This document shows, piece after piece, positions 1 through 8,548 of a stretch of 64,000 nt of DNA. The translations under genes and the position numbers were made by a program. The first letter of the stretch is position 1. Every line of letters begins with the position of its first letter. The notes beneath the pieces are model-generated. The model saw only the letters and a list, made by a program, of their open reading frames with translations, did no database searches and was not told the DNA's origin. The DNA is from Brevundimonas subvibrioides (GTDB lineage Bacteria > Pseudomonadota > Alphaproteobacteria > Caulobacterales > Caulobacteraceae): contig NCEB01000001.1 in NCBI GenBank assembly GCA_002280475.1, positions 1 through 64,000 on the forward strand, in the 5' to 3' direction.

Positions 1-1
1 G

Positions 2-520
2 ATCTGCAGCTTCGTCAAAGGACCGGTTTCCGCCGAAGTGGTCTCGCTCAAGGCCGACGACATGCTGGCCGAGGGCCGCAAACTCGCCGCCATCGCCCCG
101 AACATCGCCGTAAAGGTTCCCCTCACCTGGGACGGCCTCCGGGCGTGCAAGGTGCTCACGTCCGAGGGCTTCATGGTCAACGTCACCCTCTGCTTCTCGG
201 CCAACCAGGCGCTGCTGGCGGCGAAAGCCGGGGCGACCTTCATCTCGCCCTTCATCGGGCGGCTGGACGACATCAACCTCGACGGCCTCGACCTGATCGG
301 CGACATCCGCACGATCTATGACAACTACGACTTCAAGACCCAGATCCTCGCCGCCTCGATCCGCAGCGCCAACCACGTCAAGGACTGCGCGATGATCGGC
401 GCCGACGTCATCACCGCCCCCCCGGCCGTCATCAAGGCGCTGGCAAGCCACGTGCTGACCGACAAGGGCCTTGAGCAGTTCCTGAAGGACTGGGCGAAAA
501 CCGGGCAGAAGATCCTGTAG
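2..520 (+). CDS. fsa: transaldolase / fructose-6-phosphate aldolase, 5'-truncated by window edge
   Basis: The reading frame is open from base 2, so the N-terminus lies outside the window; about 172 residues are present. Small-type transaldolase (TalC/FSA family), a class I Schiff-base aldolase acting on C3/C6-C7 sugar phosphates in the cytosolic non-oxidative pentose phosphate pathway. The visible signature is the KVPLT stretch holding the Schiff-base lysine, followed by [11 protein letters not shown] and the SPFIGRLDD motif typical of the family's barrel. The C-terminus ends normally (QKIL) and a GC-rich hairpin follows. Transketolase, gap, pgk and fba lie in the same window. Transaldolase versus fructose-6-phosphate aldolase activity cannot be separated from sequence alone. 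Confidence 0.9.
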   Translation: MCSFVKGPVSAEVVSLKADDMLAEGRKLAAIAPNIAVKVPLTWDGLRACKVLTSEGFMVNVTLCFSANQALLAAKAGATFISPFIGRLDDINLDGLDLIGDIRTIYDNYDFKTQILAASIRSANHVKDCAMIGADVITAPPAVIKALASHVLTDKGLEQFLKDWAKTGQKIL

Positions 521-528
521 GAAACCCC

Positions 529-549
529 GCCCCGGGCCTGACCCGGGGC
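529..549 (+). terminator. GC hairpin after the transaldolase gene
   Basis: Perfect 8-bp inverted repeat (GCCCCGGG / CCCGGGGC) with a 5-nt loop, 8 bases past the transaldolase stop. No T-run follows, so this is a candidate transcript-stabilising or attenuating hairpin rather than a classical intrinsic terminator. Confidence 0.45.
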
Positions 550-626
550 CTCCGCCTTCCCGATGCGCCGCCGCCGCGCATCCACCCCGCAGGTCCGGGC
601 CTGCCCGTCCTTCATTCTCCCCGCAG

Positions 627-644
627 GTCGGGCTTCAGCCCGAC
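627..644 (-). terminator. hairpin at the 3' end of the demethylase-like gene
   Basis: Perfect 8-bp arms (GTCGGGCT / AGCCCGAC) separated by 2 nt, just downstream of the minus-strand LigM-like gene in the convergent intergenic gap. No clear T-run; role as a terminator is inferred from position. Confidence 0.4.
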
Positions 645-655
645 TTCGCATCAGA

Positions 656-1699
656 CTACGCCACCCCCCTCACCGCATCCGCCTCCAGCGCCAGGGTGAC
701 CTTCTTCTTGTGCGGCCCGGCCTGCTTCTTCTCCAGGGCTTCCTTGCCGATGAAGTCGTGGTCGAACTTGACGAAGGGGCCGTAGCCCAGATCCCACGGC
801 GTCAGATAGTAGTCCTCGATGTTGTCCGAGTAGAAGCTGCCGCCCAGCGAGGCCTTTCCCTCGTAGCTGTTGGCCGGCAGCCACTCGCGATAGGGGCGCA
901 TGGCCTCGCCGGTATAGACCGCCGGCAGGGGCGACGGGATCCAGCCCGACTCCAGCGTGTTGGACGAATAGGTCCGCCCGCCGACCAGCTTCAGGCCGAA
1001 GTCGGCACCGGCGGCGACCAGGGCGGCGTGGACCTCGTCGCGCTCTTCCCACGGACCGAACAGCTCGAAGCCCGGCTGGCCCGCCATGCCGTGGCGCAGC
1101 GCCCGGACCTGACGACCGCCGATGGTCAGGGTCGTCATGTGGAAGAACTTCAGGTCCGGCGGGGTCTGGCCCAGCGCCTTCTCCATCAGCTTCATCGCGT
1201 TGGGGCCCTGGATCTGGTAGCGATAACCGCGACGGTTCTGGGGGTCCGGGCGGACGGCGGTGCGCTCGTCGCGCGTGACCTGCACGTCCCAACCGCCGGT
1301 GGCGGCGTGGAACTCCACCCATTCGATGGTCGGAGCGCGACCCACCAGGTTGAAGGTGTTCTCGGCCAGATAGAACAGGATCACGTCGCCGATGACGTGG
1401 CCGTCATGGCTGACCGGCACGAACTGTTTGGCGCGGTCGGGCACGAAGCCCTTGAAGCTGTTGATGCCCAGGCTGTTCAGCATGACGAAGGCATCGGGCC
1501 CTTCGACCCGCAGATCGACCATGTGGTAGCTCTGGTTGAACAGGACGCAGGTCTGCTGCCAGGCGATCTGCTCGTCGCGCCAGTTGCTGTATTCGCCGGG
1601 AACGCCCGGATAGGCGTTGGGACCCGCCTGCTGGTTGCGCAGGAAATGCGGGATGTTGTCGACGCCGTTCAAGACGTCTTGCAGGCTCTTGGCGGTCAT
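656..1699 (-). CDS. THF-dependent aromatic O-demethylase, LigM/DesA-like, C-terminally truncated
   Basis: GcvT-fold aminomethyltransferase-like protein of 347 residues. Blocks such as TLESGWIPSPLPA, YREWLPANSYE and GPFVKFDHDFIG match my recollection of LigM, the vanillate/3-O-methylgallate O-demethylase that transfers the aryl methyl group to tetrahydrofolate. LigM and DesA are about 460-470 residues; this copy stops soon after the KKKVTLAL segment, so about 110 C-terminal residues are missing. No continuation is visible in any frame of the 135 bases before the transaldolase. Start chosen at 1699 because AGGAGG lies 7 nt upstream; an upstream in-frame start at 1729 lacks this. It lies opposite metF-purU-folD, which would recycle methyl-THF. 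It may be a pseudogene or a shortened enzyme; DMSP or glycine demethylation is less likely given these motifs. Confidence 0.75.
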   Translation of the reverse strand: MTAKSLQDVLNGVDNIPHFLRNQQAGPNAYPGVPGEYSNWRDEQIAWQQTCVLFNQSYHMVDLRVEGPDAFVMLNSLGINSFKGFVPDRAKQFVPVSHDGHVIGDVILFYLAENTFNLVGRAPTIEWVEFHAATGGWDVQVTRDERTAVRPDPQNRRGYRYQIQGPNAMKLMEKALGQTPPDLKFFHMTTLTIGGRQVRALRHGMAGQPGFELFGPWEERDEVHAALVAAGADFGLKLVGGRTYSSNTLESGWIPSPLPAVYTGEAMRPYREWLPANSYEGKASLGGSFYSDNIEDYYLTPWDLGYGPFVKFDHDFIGKEALEKKQAGPHKKKVTLALEADAVRGVA

Positions 1700-1725
1700 G
1701 GGGTCTCCTCCTGGGTGTTTTCTTG

Positions 1726-2466
1726 TCATGCGACTTGTTGAACGTCTGACCGCGACGGGGCGTCCATCGCCAGCCAGTCGGCGATGGCGGCGACGAAGGC
1801 TTCGGGCGCTTCGGCGGGCAGCATGTGGCCGCTACCCTCGATGATCTTCAGGAACGCCTCGGGAATGGCGGCGGCGATGGCACGATGCTGCACCGGCGGG
1901 CTCCACTGGTCCTCGGAGCCGACGAGAACGAGCGTCGGACAGGGGATGCGAGGCAACAGGCTCTCGACCTCGGGCCGATGCAGAAGGGCCGCGATCTGGG
2001 TCGCATAGGTCTCTACGCCCGCCTGGACGCACATGGCCCGGAGCGGTGTCAAAAGGGCCTCGTCGGGCCGGCGCGACGGCGCGACCATGGGTGGGAGCCA
2101 GCGATCGACCAGGGCCTCCGGGCCCTCGGCGAGGCCGATGTCCAGCAGAGCATGACGACTGTTGGCCTCGCCCGGGCGGAGCATGTGGACGCCGGTGCTG
2201 ACCAGGGCCAGCCGCTCGACCCGTTCAGGTGCCCGGCGGACGATTTCCAGCGCGACACGCGCGCCCATGGAGTGGCCGAGGAGAGAGAAACGGGCCGGCG
2301 CGGTCTCCAGGACCCGGTCAGCCATGTCGGACAAGGTGGAGGCGTCGCCATAGCCCATCGGCGCGACGATCGGGCGATCCAGCGAGAGCAGCGCGCGCGG
2401 CCAGACGCGGGCGTCACAGAGCAAACCCGGCAAGAGAAGCAGTGGCGCGGCACGCGATTCCGACAT
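1726..2466 (-). CDS. alpha/beta-fold hydrolase
   Basis: About 246 residues with the alpha/beta-hydrolase signature: LLLLPGLLCDARVW forming the oxyanion region, GHSMG nucleophile elbow (Ser), a late acidic residue in GSEDQW and the histidine in GSGHML. No signal peptide is seen, so cytosolic. It is transcribed first, 26 bases upstream of the demethylase-like gene, and probably shares its promoter; an esterase acting on methoxy-aromatic esters would fit, but that is inference. Start taken at 2466 with GAGAGGGG 2-3 nt upstream; an in-frame ATG at 2484 lacks a clear ribosome site. Substrate cannot be assigned. Confidence 0.85.
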   Translation of the reverse strand: MSESRAAPLLLLPGLLCDARVWPRALLSLDRPIVAPMGYGDASTLSDMADRVLETAPARFSLLGHSMGARVALEIVRRAPERVERLALVSTGVHMLRPGEANSRHALLDIGLAEGPEALVDRWLPPMVAPSRRPDEALLTPLRAMCVQAGVETYATQIAALLHRPEVESLLPRIPCPTLVLVGSEDQWSPPVQHRAIAAAIPEAFLKIIEGSGHMLPAEAPEAFVAAIADWLAMDAPSRSDVQQVA

Positions 2467-2573
2467 GTCCCCTCTCGACTTCACATATCCGAAGCCTTCA
2501 TCTATACGAATAGAAACAGGCCCGCTAGAGGCTGTCGATCGATCGCCGACCGGGCGGTCGCTGGGAGACGGAC
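2467..2573. promoter_or_regulatory. divergent promoter region with inverted repeat
   Basis: Intergenic space between the hydrolase/demethylase pair and metF-purU-folD-MFS. It holds an AT-richer block with the inverted repeat TCTAT-ACGA-ATAGA at 2501-2514, a candidate operator coordinating both directions. No regulator gene lies directly beside it. A GGGAG ribosome site precedes metF. Confidence 0.4.
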
Positions 2574-3461
2574 ATGCTGGACGTCACACGATCAGATTCA
2601 CAGCCCGGCCGCGACGCGCGCATCGGCTCGCTGCTGCAGGGCCATTCGCTGGAAATGACGGCCAAGGACGTGGTGGCCCTGGAAGAGGCCGCCGGCGTCA
2701 TTCCGCAGGGGACCCGGATCGCCATCGCCTTTCTGCCGGGCGAAACCTTCGAGGCCCGATTGCACGCCGCCGTCCGCGTCCGTTCCCTCGGCTTCGATCC
2801 CGCCCCGCATATCTCGGCGCGTCGCATCGCCTCGGAAAGCGAGCTGCGGGGCTTTCTGGAAAACCTCTCGACCCAGGCGTCGATCCAGCGACTGTTCGTC
2901 GTCGCCGGCGATCCGCCGGTGCCCGAGGGACCTTATGAAGATGCCCTGTCGCTGATCCGTTCGGGCATGCTCAATGATCTGGGCCTGGAAAGCGTCGGCG
3001 TCTCCGGCTACCCCGAGGGGCACCCCGACATCGGCGAGCCCGCCCTGTGGGGCGCGATGTTCGACAAGCGCGACGCCCTGGCCGAGCTGGGCATATCCAT
3101 GACCATCCTGACGCAGTTCGGCTTCGACGCCGAACCGATCGTCCACTGGGTGGAGCGGGTCCGGAGCCACGGCATCGACGCCCTGATCCGCATCGGCGTT
3201 CCCGGACCCGCGGGCATCAAGACGCTGCTGCGGTTCGCGGCGCGCTGCGGCGTGGGGGCCTCGGCAAAGGTGATGAGCAAATACGGGCTATCCCTGACCC
3301 AGCTGATGGGCACGGCGGGTCCAGATCGCCTGATCGAGGACCTGGCGGACCGGATCGATCCTGCCCGTCACGGCCCCCTCAGCCTGCACTTCTATCCCTT
3401 CGGGGGCATCGCCAGGACCGCCGAATGGGTCAGCGACTTCGCCGCCAAGAAGGCCGCCTGA
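2574..3461 (+). CDS. metF: methylenetetrahydrofolate reductase family protein
   Basis: 295-residue MetF-family flavoprotein (TIM barrel) interconverting 5-methyl-THF and 5,10-methylene-THF in the cytosol. Visible features are [10 protein letters not shown] near residue 45, the FVVAGDPP segment near residue 115, [11 protein letters not shown] around residue 145 (matching the family's G-(Y/F)PExHP motif) and ILTQFGFD near residue 180. It heads a tight run metF-purU-folD-MFS, with purU starting 22 bases later, and lies opposite the THF-dependent demethylase. That context suggests it works in the oxidative direction, turning demethylation-derived methyl-THF into methylene-THF, rather than feeding methionine synthase. 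GGGAG lies about 6 nt before the ATG. Confidence 0.9.
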   Translation: MLDVTRSDSQPGRDARIGSLLQGHSLEMTAKDVVALEEAAGVIPQGTRIAIAFLPGETFEARLHAAVRVRSLGFDPAPHISARRIASESELRGFLENLSTQASIQRLFVVAGDPPVPEGPYEDALSLIRSGMLNDLGLESVGVSGYPEGHPDIGEPALWGAMFDKRDALAELGISMTILTQFGFDAEPIVHWVERVRSHGIDALIRIGVPGPAGIKTLLRFAARCGVGASAKVMSKYGLSLTQLMGTAGPDRLIEDLADRIDPARHGPLSLHFYPFGGIARTAEWVSDFAAKKAA

Positions 3462-3483
3462 GCCCAGAGGAAAGCCAGACCGA

Positions 3484-4344
3484 ATGTCCGAAATCTGCGT
3501 TCTGACCCTGTCGTGCGACGACCGGCCCGGCCTGGTGGCGGGTGTCGCCGGCTTCCTGTTCGAGCATGGGGCCAACATCCTGGAGGCGGGTCAGTTCAAC
3601 GACCGCGATTCCGGCCTGTTCTTCATGCGCGTGCTGTTCGAGCTGGACGGCGGCCCGGCCGGCGTCGATACGCTGCGTGACGCCTTCATCCCCATGGCCA
3701 ACGAGAGCAGCATGCGGTGGAGCCTGAGAAACACCGCCGAGCGTCGCCGCGTCCTCATGCTGGTGTCCAAGTTCGACCACTGCCTGGGCGACCTGCTCTA
3801 TCGCAACCGCACCGGTGAGCTACCGATGGAGGTGGTCGGCATCGTCTCGAACCATCCGCGCGATGTGCTGAAGATCTCGCTGATCGGGGACGTGCCGTTC
3901 CACCATCTGCCCGTCACCAAGGAGACAAAGTCGGAGCAGGAGGCGGCCATCAAGCGAATCGTCGAGGAGACGGGCGCCGAACTGGTCGTCCTCGCCCGGT
4001 ATATGCAGGTGCTGTCCGACGACCTGGCGAGTTATCTGTCCGGCCGCTGCATCAACATCCACCACAGCTTCCTGCCCGGGTTCAAGGGCGCGAAACCCTA
4101 TCATCAGGCCCATGCGCGCGGCGTGAAGTCGATCGGGGCCACGGCCCACTACGTCACCGCCGACCTGGATGAGGGACCGATCATCGCCCAGGACGTGGAG
4201 GCCGTCACCCATGCCGACCGACCGGACGATCTGGTGAGGAAGGGCCGCGATATCGAGCGGCGCGTGCTGGCCAGGGCGGTGGCCTTTCACCTGCAGGACC
4301 GGGTGCTGCTGAACGGGTCCAAGACCGTGGTCTTCAGCGACTGA
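3484..4344 (+). CDS. purU: formyltetrahydrofolate deformylase
   Basis: 286 residues. An N-terminal ACT domain ([18 protein letters not shown]) is followed by a formyltransferase-like catalytic domain. The family motif [11 protein letters not shown] with its histidines, the upstream ARYMQVLS and the downstream [16 protein letters not shown] with the catalytic aspartate are all present. Hydrolyses 10-formyl-THF to formate and THF. The stop overlaps the folD start by one base (TGATG), implying translational coupling. In this cluster it would regenerate free THF for the demethylase and release formate, completing methyl oxidation. Confidence 0.95.
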   Translation: MSEICVLTLSCDDRPGLVAGVAGFLFEHGANILEAGQFNDRDSGLFFMRVLFELDGGPAGVDTLRDAFIPMANESSMRWSLRNTAERRRVLMLVSKFDHCLGDLLYRNRTGELPMEVVGIVSNHPRDVLKISLIGDVPFHHLPVTKETKSEQEAAIKRIVEETGAELVVLARYMQVLSDDLASYLSGRCINIHHSFLPGFKGAKPYHQAHARGVKSIGATAHYVTADLDEGPIIAQDVEAVTHADRPDDLVRKGRDIERRVLARAVAFHLQDRVLLNGSKTVVFSD

Positions 4345-5219
4345 TGGTCGGTGCCGCGCCCATCCTGGACGGGCGCGCTGTGGCGGCCGACCTGACCGCC
4401 CGGGTCGCGGCCGATGTCGCCGATCTGTCAGCCCACGGCGTCACTCCGGGACTGGCGGTGGTGCTGGTGGGCGAGGATCCGGCCAGCCAGGTCTATGTCC
4501 GTCGAAAGGTGACCGAGACCCGCCGCGTCGGCATGCGCTCGATCGAGCATCGCCTGCCACGGGAGACCACGCAGGAGGCCCTGCTGACCCTGGTCGCCGC
4601 GCTGAACGCGGATCCGCAGGTCCACGGCATTCTGGTTCAACTGCCCCTGCCCGCGCACATCGACGCGGCGGCCGTTCTGGATGCCATCGACCCGACCAAG
4701 GACGTCGACGGCTTTCATCCGGTCAATGTCGGACGACTGTCGATCGGCGGCGGCCTGATTCCCTGTACGCCGCTGGGATGCATGATGCTGCTTGACCAGG
4801 TCATCGACGACTTCCGGGGCCTGAACGCCGTGGTGATCGGCAAGTCCAACATCGTCGGCAAGCCGGTCGCCCTGCTGCTGCTGGACCGCGAATGCACCGT
4901 CACGGTGACCCATATCCTGACCAGGGGCCTGCCGGAGATCGCGGCGCGCGCCGACATTCTGGTGGTCGCGGCGGGCCGTCCGGGCTTGGTGCGCGGCAGC
5001 TGGATCAAGCCCGGTGCCGTGGTTATCGACGTCGGCATCAACCGCGTCACGGCGGCGGACGGACGGTCTCGCCTGGTCGGAGACGTCGCGGCCGAGGAGG
5101 CGGGCCACGCCGCCTGGCTGACCCCTGTGCCGGGCGGCGTCGGGCCCATGACCATCGCCTGCCTGCTGTCCAACACCGCCGCCGCCGCGCGTGCAGGTCT
5201 GCGAGGCGAGGCGGCATGA
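4344..5219 (+). CDS. folD: bifunctional methylene-THF dehydrogenase / methenyl-THF cyclohydrolase
   Basis: 291 residues, normal FolD length. Signature [13 protein letters not shown] carries the catalytic lysine of the dehydrogenase/cyclohydrolase site; [11 protein letters not shown] and the Rossmann motif [12 protein letters not shown] follow, then the C-terminal [10 protein letters not shown]. Converts methylene-THF to 10-formyl-THF with NADP reduction in the cytosol. It starts within the purU stop codon and precedes the MFS transporter, so it is part of the one-carbon oxidation operon. Confidence 0.96.
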   Translation: MVGAAPILDGRAVAADLTARVAADVADLSAHGVTPGLAVVLVGEDPASQVYVRRKVTETRRVGMRSIEHRLPRETTQEALLTLVAALNADPQVHGILVQLPLPAHIDAAAVLDAIDPTKDVDGFHPVNVGRLSIGGGLIPCTPLGCMMLLDQVIDDFRGLNAVVIGKSNIVGKPVALLLLDRECTVTVTHILTRGLPEIAARADILVVAAGRPGLVRGSWIKPGAVVIDVGINRVTAADGRSRLVGDVAAEEAGHAAWLTPVPGGVGPMTIACLLSNTAAAARAGLRGEAA

Positions 5220-5286
5220 CGCGGACATTCGTTCTGCTATGGATCAGTCAAGCGACCCGTCAGTGGTCGCCAAGGGAGTATTCTCG

Positions 5287-6600
5287 ATGGTGACGGACCC
5301 CCGCGCCCTGGTCGACCAGGCGCGCATGTCGCGGTTCCAGTGGACCGTGGTTCTGCTGATGGTCGGGCTGAACGCCCTCGACGGCTTCGACGTGCTGTCG
5401 ATCAGCTATGCCTCGCCCGGCATCGTTGCGGACTGGGGCATCGACCGCGCGGCGCTGGGCATCGTCCTGTCGATGGAACTGGTCGGCATGGCGTTCGGAT
5501 CGCTGCTGCTGGGCAATGTCGCCGACGCCATCGGGCGCAGGAAGACCATCCTGGGGTGCCTGCTGGTCATGTCCGGAGGCATGTTCGCCGCCTCGACCGC
5601 CACCGACATCACCACCCTGTGCGTCTACCGGGTCATCACCGGCCTGGGGATCGGCGGCATGCTGGCCTCGATCAACGCCGCCGTCGCCGAGGCCGCCAAC
5701 GCCAAGCGTCGTGCGCTGTGCGTCGTGCTGATGTCCGCCGGCCTCCCGATCGGATCGGTGATCGGCGGCCTGATCTCGGGCGAACTGCTCAAGATCTACG
5801 ATTGGCCAGCCGTCTTCATCCTGGGCGGCGTGGCCACCGCGGCCTTCATTCCTTTGGTGCTGTGGCTGGCCCCCGAATCGATCGCCTTCGAGATGCACAA
5901 GCGCGGACCGGGGGCGCTGGAGCGGATCAACAAGACCCTGAAGCGGATGGGCCACGCCGCCATCGAGGCCCTGCCCGACGTGCCCGCGATCAAGCCCAAG
6001 GCCGGACTGCCGCTGCTGTTCTCGAAGCAGTTCGCCGCGCTCGCCGTGCTGCTGGCGCTGTCCTACTTCATGCACATCATCACCTTCTACTACATCATCA
6101 AATGGATCCCGAAGATCGTGGTGGACATGGGCTTCGCGCCCCCGCTCGCGGCCGGGGTGCTGGTGTGGGCCAGCATTGGCGGCGCGATCGGCGCCCTGAC
6201 GCTGGGGCTCTTGACGCTGAAGGCGCGGGTCACCGCCCTGACCATCGTGGCCATGCTGGCCTCGACCGTCGCCGTCATCGGCTTTGGCCAGGGCTGGGAG
6301 ACGCTGAACCAGATCTCGATCGCGGCGGCGGTGGCGGGCTTCTTCACCAACGCGCCGATCGTCGGCCTGTATGCCATCGTGGCCCAGTCCTTCCCGACCC
6401 AGCTGCGCGCCACGGCGACGGGCTTCATCATCGGCCTGGGGCGCGGCGGGGCGGCGCTGGCTCCGATGATCGCCGGCTTCCTGTTCCAGGCCGGTTGGAC
6501 CCTGCCGACGGTTTCGGTGATCCTGGGCATGGGAGCGACGATCGCGGCCCTGACCCTGTTCCTGGCACGCGGACAGATCGCCCGGAACGCCCCGGCCTGA
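5287..6600 (+). CDS. MFS transporter, aromatic acid:H+ symporter type
   Basis: 437 residues with twelve hydrophobic segments. The first helix carries LNALDGFDVLSIS, the acidic motif of the AAHS family (PcaK, VanK and relatives). The loop 2-3 motif appears as GNVADAIGRRKT. Start placed at 5287 because AAGGGAG lies 8 nt upstream; an ATG at 5239 also exists. It closes the metF-purU-folD run and would import the aromatic acid substrate, such as vanillate, syringate or a related compound. The substrate is inferred from family and context only. Confidence 0.88.
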   Translation: MVTDPRALVDQARMSRFQWTVVLLMVGLNALDGFDVLSISYASPGIVADWGIDRAALGIVLSMELVGMAFGSLLLGNVADAIGRRKTILGCLLVMSGGMFAASTATDITTLCVYRVITGLGIGGMLASINAAVAEAANAKRRALCVVLMSAGLPIGSVIGGLISGELLKIYDWPAVFILGGVATAAFIPLVLWLAPESIAFEMHKRGPGALERINKTLKRMGHAAIEALPDVPAIKPKAGLPLLFSKQFAALAVLLALSYFMHIITFYYIIKWIPKIVVDMGFAPPLAAGVLVWASIGGAIGALTLGLLTLKARVTALTIVAMLASTVAVIGFGQGWETLNQISIAAAVAGFFTNAPIVGLYAIVAQSFPTQLRATATGFIIGLGRGGAALAPMIAGFLFQAGWTLPTVSVILGMGATIAALTLFLARGQIARNAPA

Positions 6601-6627
6601 CCGCTCGTAGGCGTCGAAACGGAGCCT

Positions 6628-7281
6628 TCAGACGGCCTTGTTCGGTGCCGGGTCGGCGGCGTGGGCGCGCAGGAACTCGTCCGCCGCCGCCTCGATGTGC
6701 GCCTTCAGTTGGGCGGGCGGGATGGGCGGCAGTCCGAACGATGCCCTCAGATGGGCCTCGCCCTTGACCCCGCCCAGGTAGCGCCAGGCCGCCCCGTCGG
6801 CGTCGCGGACGTGCAGTCGGCCTCTGGCGGTCTCGACCCGCAGCCACTCGGCGAAGCGGTTCTTCAGCGTCAGCACCGCGGTCTCGTAGAACAGCTCCGC
6901 CATGCGCGGCGCGCGCGCGGTCTCGGCCACCAGGACGCGGTTCATCTGCATGGCCTTCTCTCCGGTGACCAGGTCGAGGAAGCGCGTGGCCAATAGGATC
7001 AGGGTCTCGCGGACCGGCTGATCTTCTGCCGGAAAGAAGCTGTCGGGTGACACGGCCCGCTCGCACTCCTGACGCAACACGGCGGCAAACAGCGCATCCT
7101 TGTCGGCGTAGCGGGCATAGATCGTCGCCTTGGACACCCCCGCCTTTTGGGCCACGGCGTCCACGCTGACGGCCTCGTAGCCGTGCTCCATGAACAGGTC
7201 GCCCGCCGCCAGCAGGATGGCCTCGTCCTTGGCCGTGTCGCGCGGGCGGCCTCGGCGGATCGCGGGTTCGGCGAGCGTCAT
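6628..7281 (-). CDS. TetR/AcrR family transcriptional regulator
   Basis: 217 residues. N-terminal helix-turn-helix: RRGRPRD, then a recognition region VDAVAQKAGVSKATIYARY with the typical TIYxxY end, then a divergent ligand domain. Divergent from the ABC/TolC export operon and very probably its repressor. A 19-bp palindrome covers the region just upstream of its start. An in-frame ATG at 7299 lies inside that operator and has no ribosome site, so the ATG at 7281 is preferred. The inducing ligand is unknown. It converges with the aromatic transporter at its 3' end. Confidence 0.9.
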   Translation of the reverse strand: MTLAEPAIRRGRPRDTAKDEAILLAAGDLFMEHGYEAVSVDAVAQKAGVSKATIYARYADKDALFAAVLRQECERAVSPDSFFPAEDQPVRETLILLATRFLDLVTGEKAMQMNRVLVAETARAPRMAELFYETAVLTLKNRFAEWLRVETARGRLHVRDADGAAWRYLGGVKGEAHLRASFGLPPIPPAQLKAHIEAAADEFLRAHAADPAPNKAV

Positions 7282-7292
7282 CGCACCGTCAC

Positions 7293-7319
7293 TTGACATA
7301 CTGAACCGATCAGTATTGT
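7293..7319 (+). promoter_or_regulatory. export-operon promoter with overlapping TetR palindrome
   Basis: A perfect inverted repeat ATACTGA-ACCGA-TCAGTAT occupies 7298-7316. On the plus strand a consensus -35 TTGACA (7293-7298) sits at its left edge and TATTGT (7314-7319) is a plausible -10 at its right edge, so a bound dimer would cover the spacer. It also lies immediately upstream of the tetR start, fitting dual control. Confidence 0.7.
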
Positions 7320-7397
7320 TATTCACACAGTATCCCAGCTTACCCCGACGCGCCAGTCCCGGCGCAACCCCCAACCACGGATCACAGGATTCCGAGG

Positions 7398-8543
7398 ATG
7401 AGATCTGTCGCGCTGAAGATGCTGCTGGGTGACAGCGCCAAATATCTGGCGCTGGTGTTCGGCGTGGCCTTCGCCACCCTGCTGATGAGCCAGCAGGTCT
7501 CGATCTTCATCGGGTTGATGACCCGCACCGCCAATCAGGTGCTGGACATCCGCGAGGCCGACATCTGGGTCATGGACACCCGGGTCCGCTATGTCGACGA
7601 GGTCGAGCCGATGCCGGACGCCGCGCTGGGTCGGGTCCGCTCGGTCGAGGGCGTGGAATGGGCCGCGCCCCTCTACAAGGGCCTGGCGATCTTTCGGACC
7701 CAGGACGGGCTGATCAACCAGGTCAGCCTGGTGGGCATCGATGACGAGACCCTGGTCGGGGCGCCGCGCGAGTGGCTGGCGGGCGACCTGGAGGCCTTGC
7801 GCCGTCCCGGCGGCATCGTGTTTGACAAGGAAGGGGCCAGCCTGATCTGGCCCGACGCCGATCCCCTGACCAAGGTCGGGACCGAAGCCGAGATCAACGA
7901 CCGGCGCGTGGTCGTGACCGGCATCGCCGATGCGTCGCCGCCCTTCATCACCTTCCCGATCGCCTATGTCCGCTACTCCGAGGCCATGGCGCTGACCCCG
8001 CCCCAGCGGAACAAGCTGTCCTTCGTCCTGGTGCGCGCCAAAGACGGCCAGGACGCCAAGGCGCTGGCTGAACGCATCTCGGCCCAGACCGGATTGCAGG
8101 CCCTGACCTGGGACAGCTTCGCCTGGCGCAGCGTCCAGTACTATTTGACCCGCACGGGCATCCCGGTGAACTTCGGCATCACGGTGATGCTGGGCTTCGT
8201 GGTCGGGGCGGCGGTGACGGCCCAGACCTTCTACCTGTTCGTGATCGAGAACCTGCGCCAGTTCGGGGCGCTGAAGGCCATCGGCGCGACCAATGGCCAG
8301 ATCACCGGCATGGTGCTGCTGCAGGCCGCCGTGGTCGGACTGATGGGCTATGGGCTCGGCATGGGCGGGGCGGCCCTGTTCTTCACCCTGGTGCGCGGCG
8401 GGGCGGCGCTGGAGGACTTTTACCTGCCCTGGCAGGTGCTGGTCGGGACCGGCGTGGTGGTCTTCCTGATCATCCTGATCTCGGTGCTGGGCAGCCTGAC
8501 CAAGGTGTTCCGCGTCGATCCCGCCATCGTCTTCAGGGGCTGA
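7398..8543 (+). CDS. ABC transporter permease, FtsX/DevC-like
   Basis: 381 residues. One N-terminal membrane segment, a periplasmic domain of about 220 residues (DIREADIWVMDTR onward), then three C-terminal membrane segments with the FtsX-like signature NLRQFGALKAIGAT. This is the MacB/DevC topology used by tripartite exporters rather than importers. First gene of a four-gene operon; the ATPase starts 5 bases after it. It would couple ATP hydrolysis to the membrane-fusion protein and outer-membrane channel encoded downstream. Cargo unknown. Confidence 0.9.
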   Translation: MRSVALKMLLGDSAKYLALVFGVAFATLLMSQQVSIFIGLMTRTANQVLDIREADIWVMDTRVRYVDEVEPMPDAALGRVRSVEGVEWAAPLYKGLAIFRTQDGLINQVSLVGIDDETLVGAPREWLAGDLEALRRPGGIVFDKEGASLIWPDADPLTKVGTEAEINDRRVVVTGIADASPPFITFPIAYVRYSEAMALTPPQRNKLSFVLVRAKDGQDAKALAERISAQTGLQALTWDSFAWRSVQYYLTRTGIPVNFGITVMLGFVVGAAVTAQTFYLFVIENLRQFGALKAIGATNGQITGMVLLQAAVVGLMGYGLGMGGAALFFTLVRGGAALEDFYLPWQVLVGTGVVVFLIILISVLGSLTKVFRVDPAIVFRG

Positions 8544-8548
8544 TCGCC

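Noticed and set aside
656-1699. DMSP demethylase (DmdA) or glycine-cleavage T protein
   Set aside because: Both share the GcvT fold, but conserved blocks and the aromatic transporter context fit LigM/DesA better.
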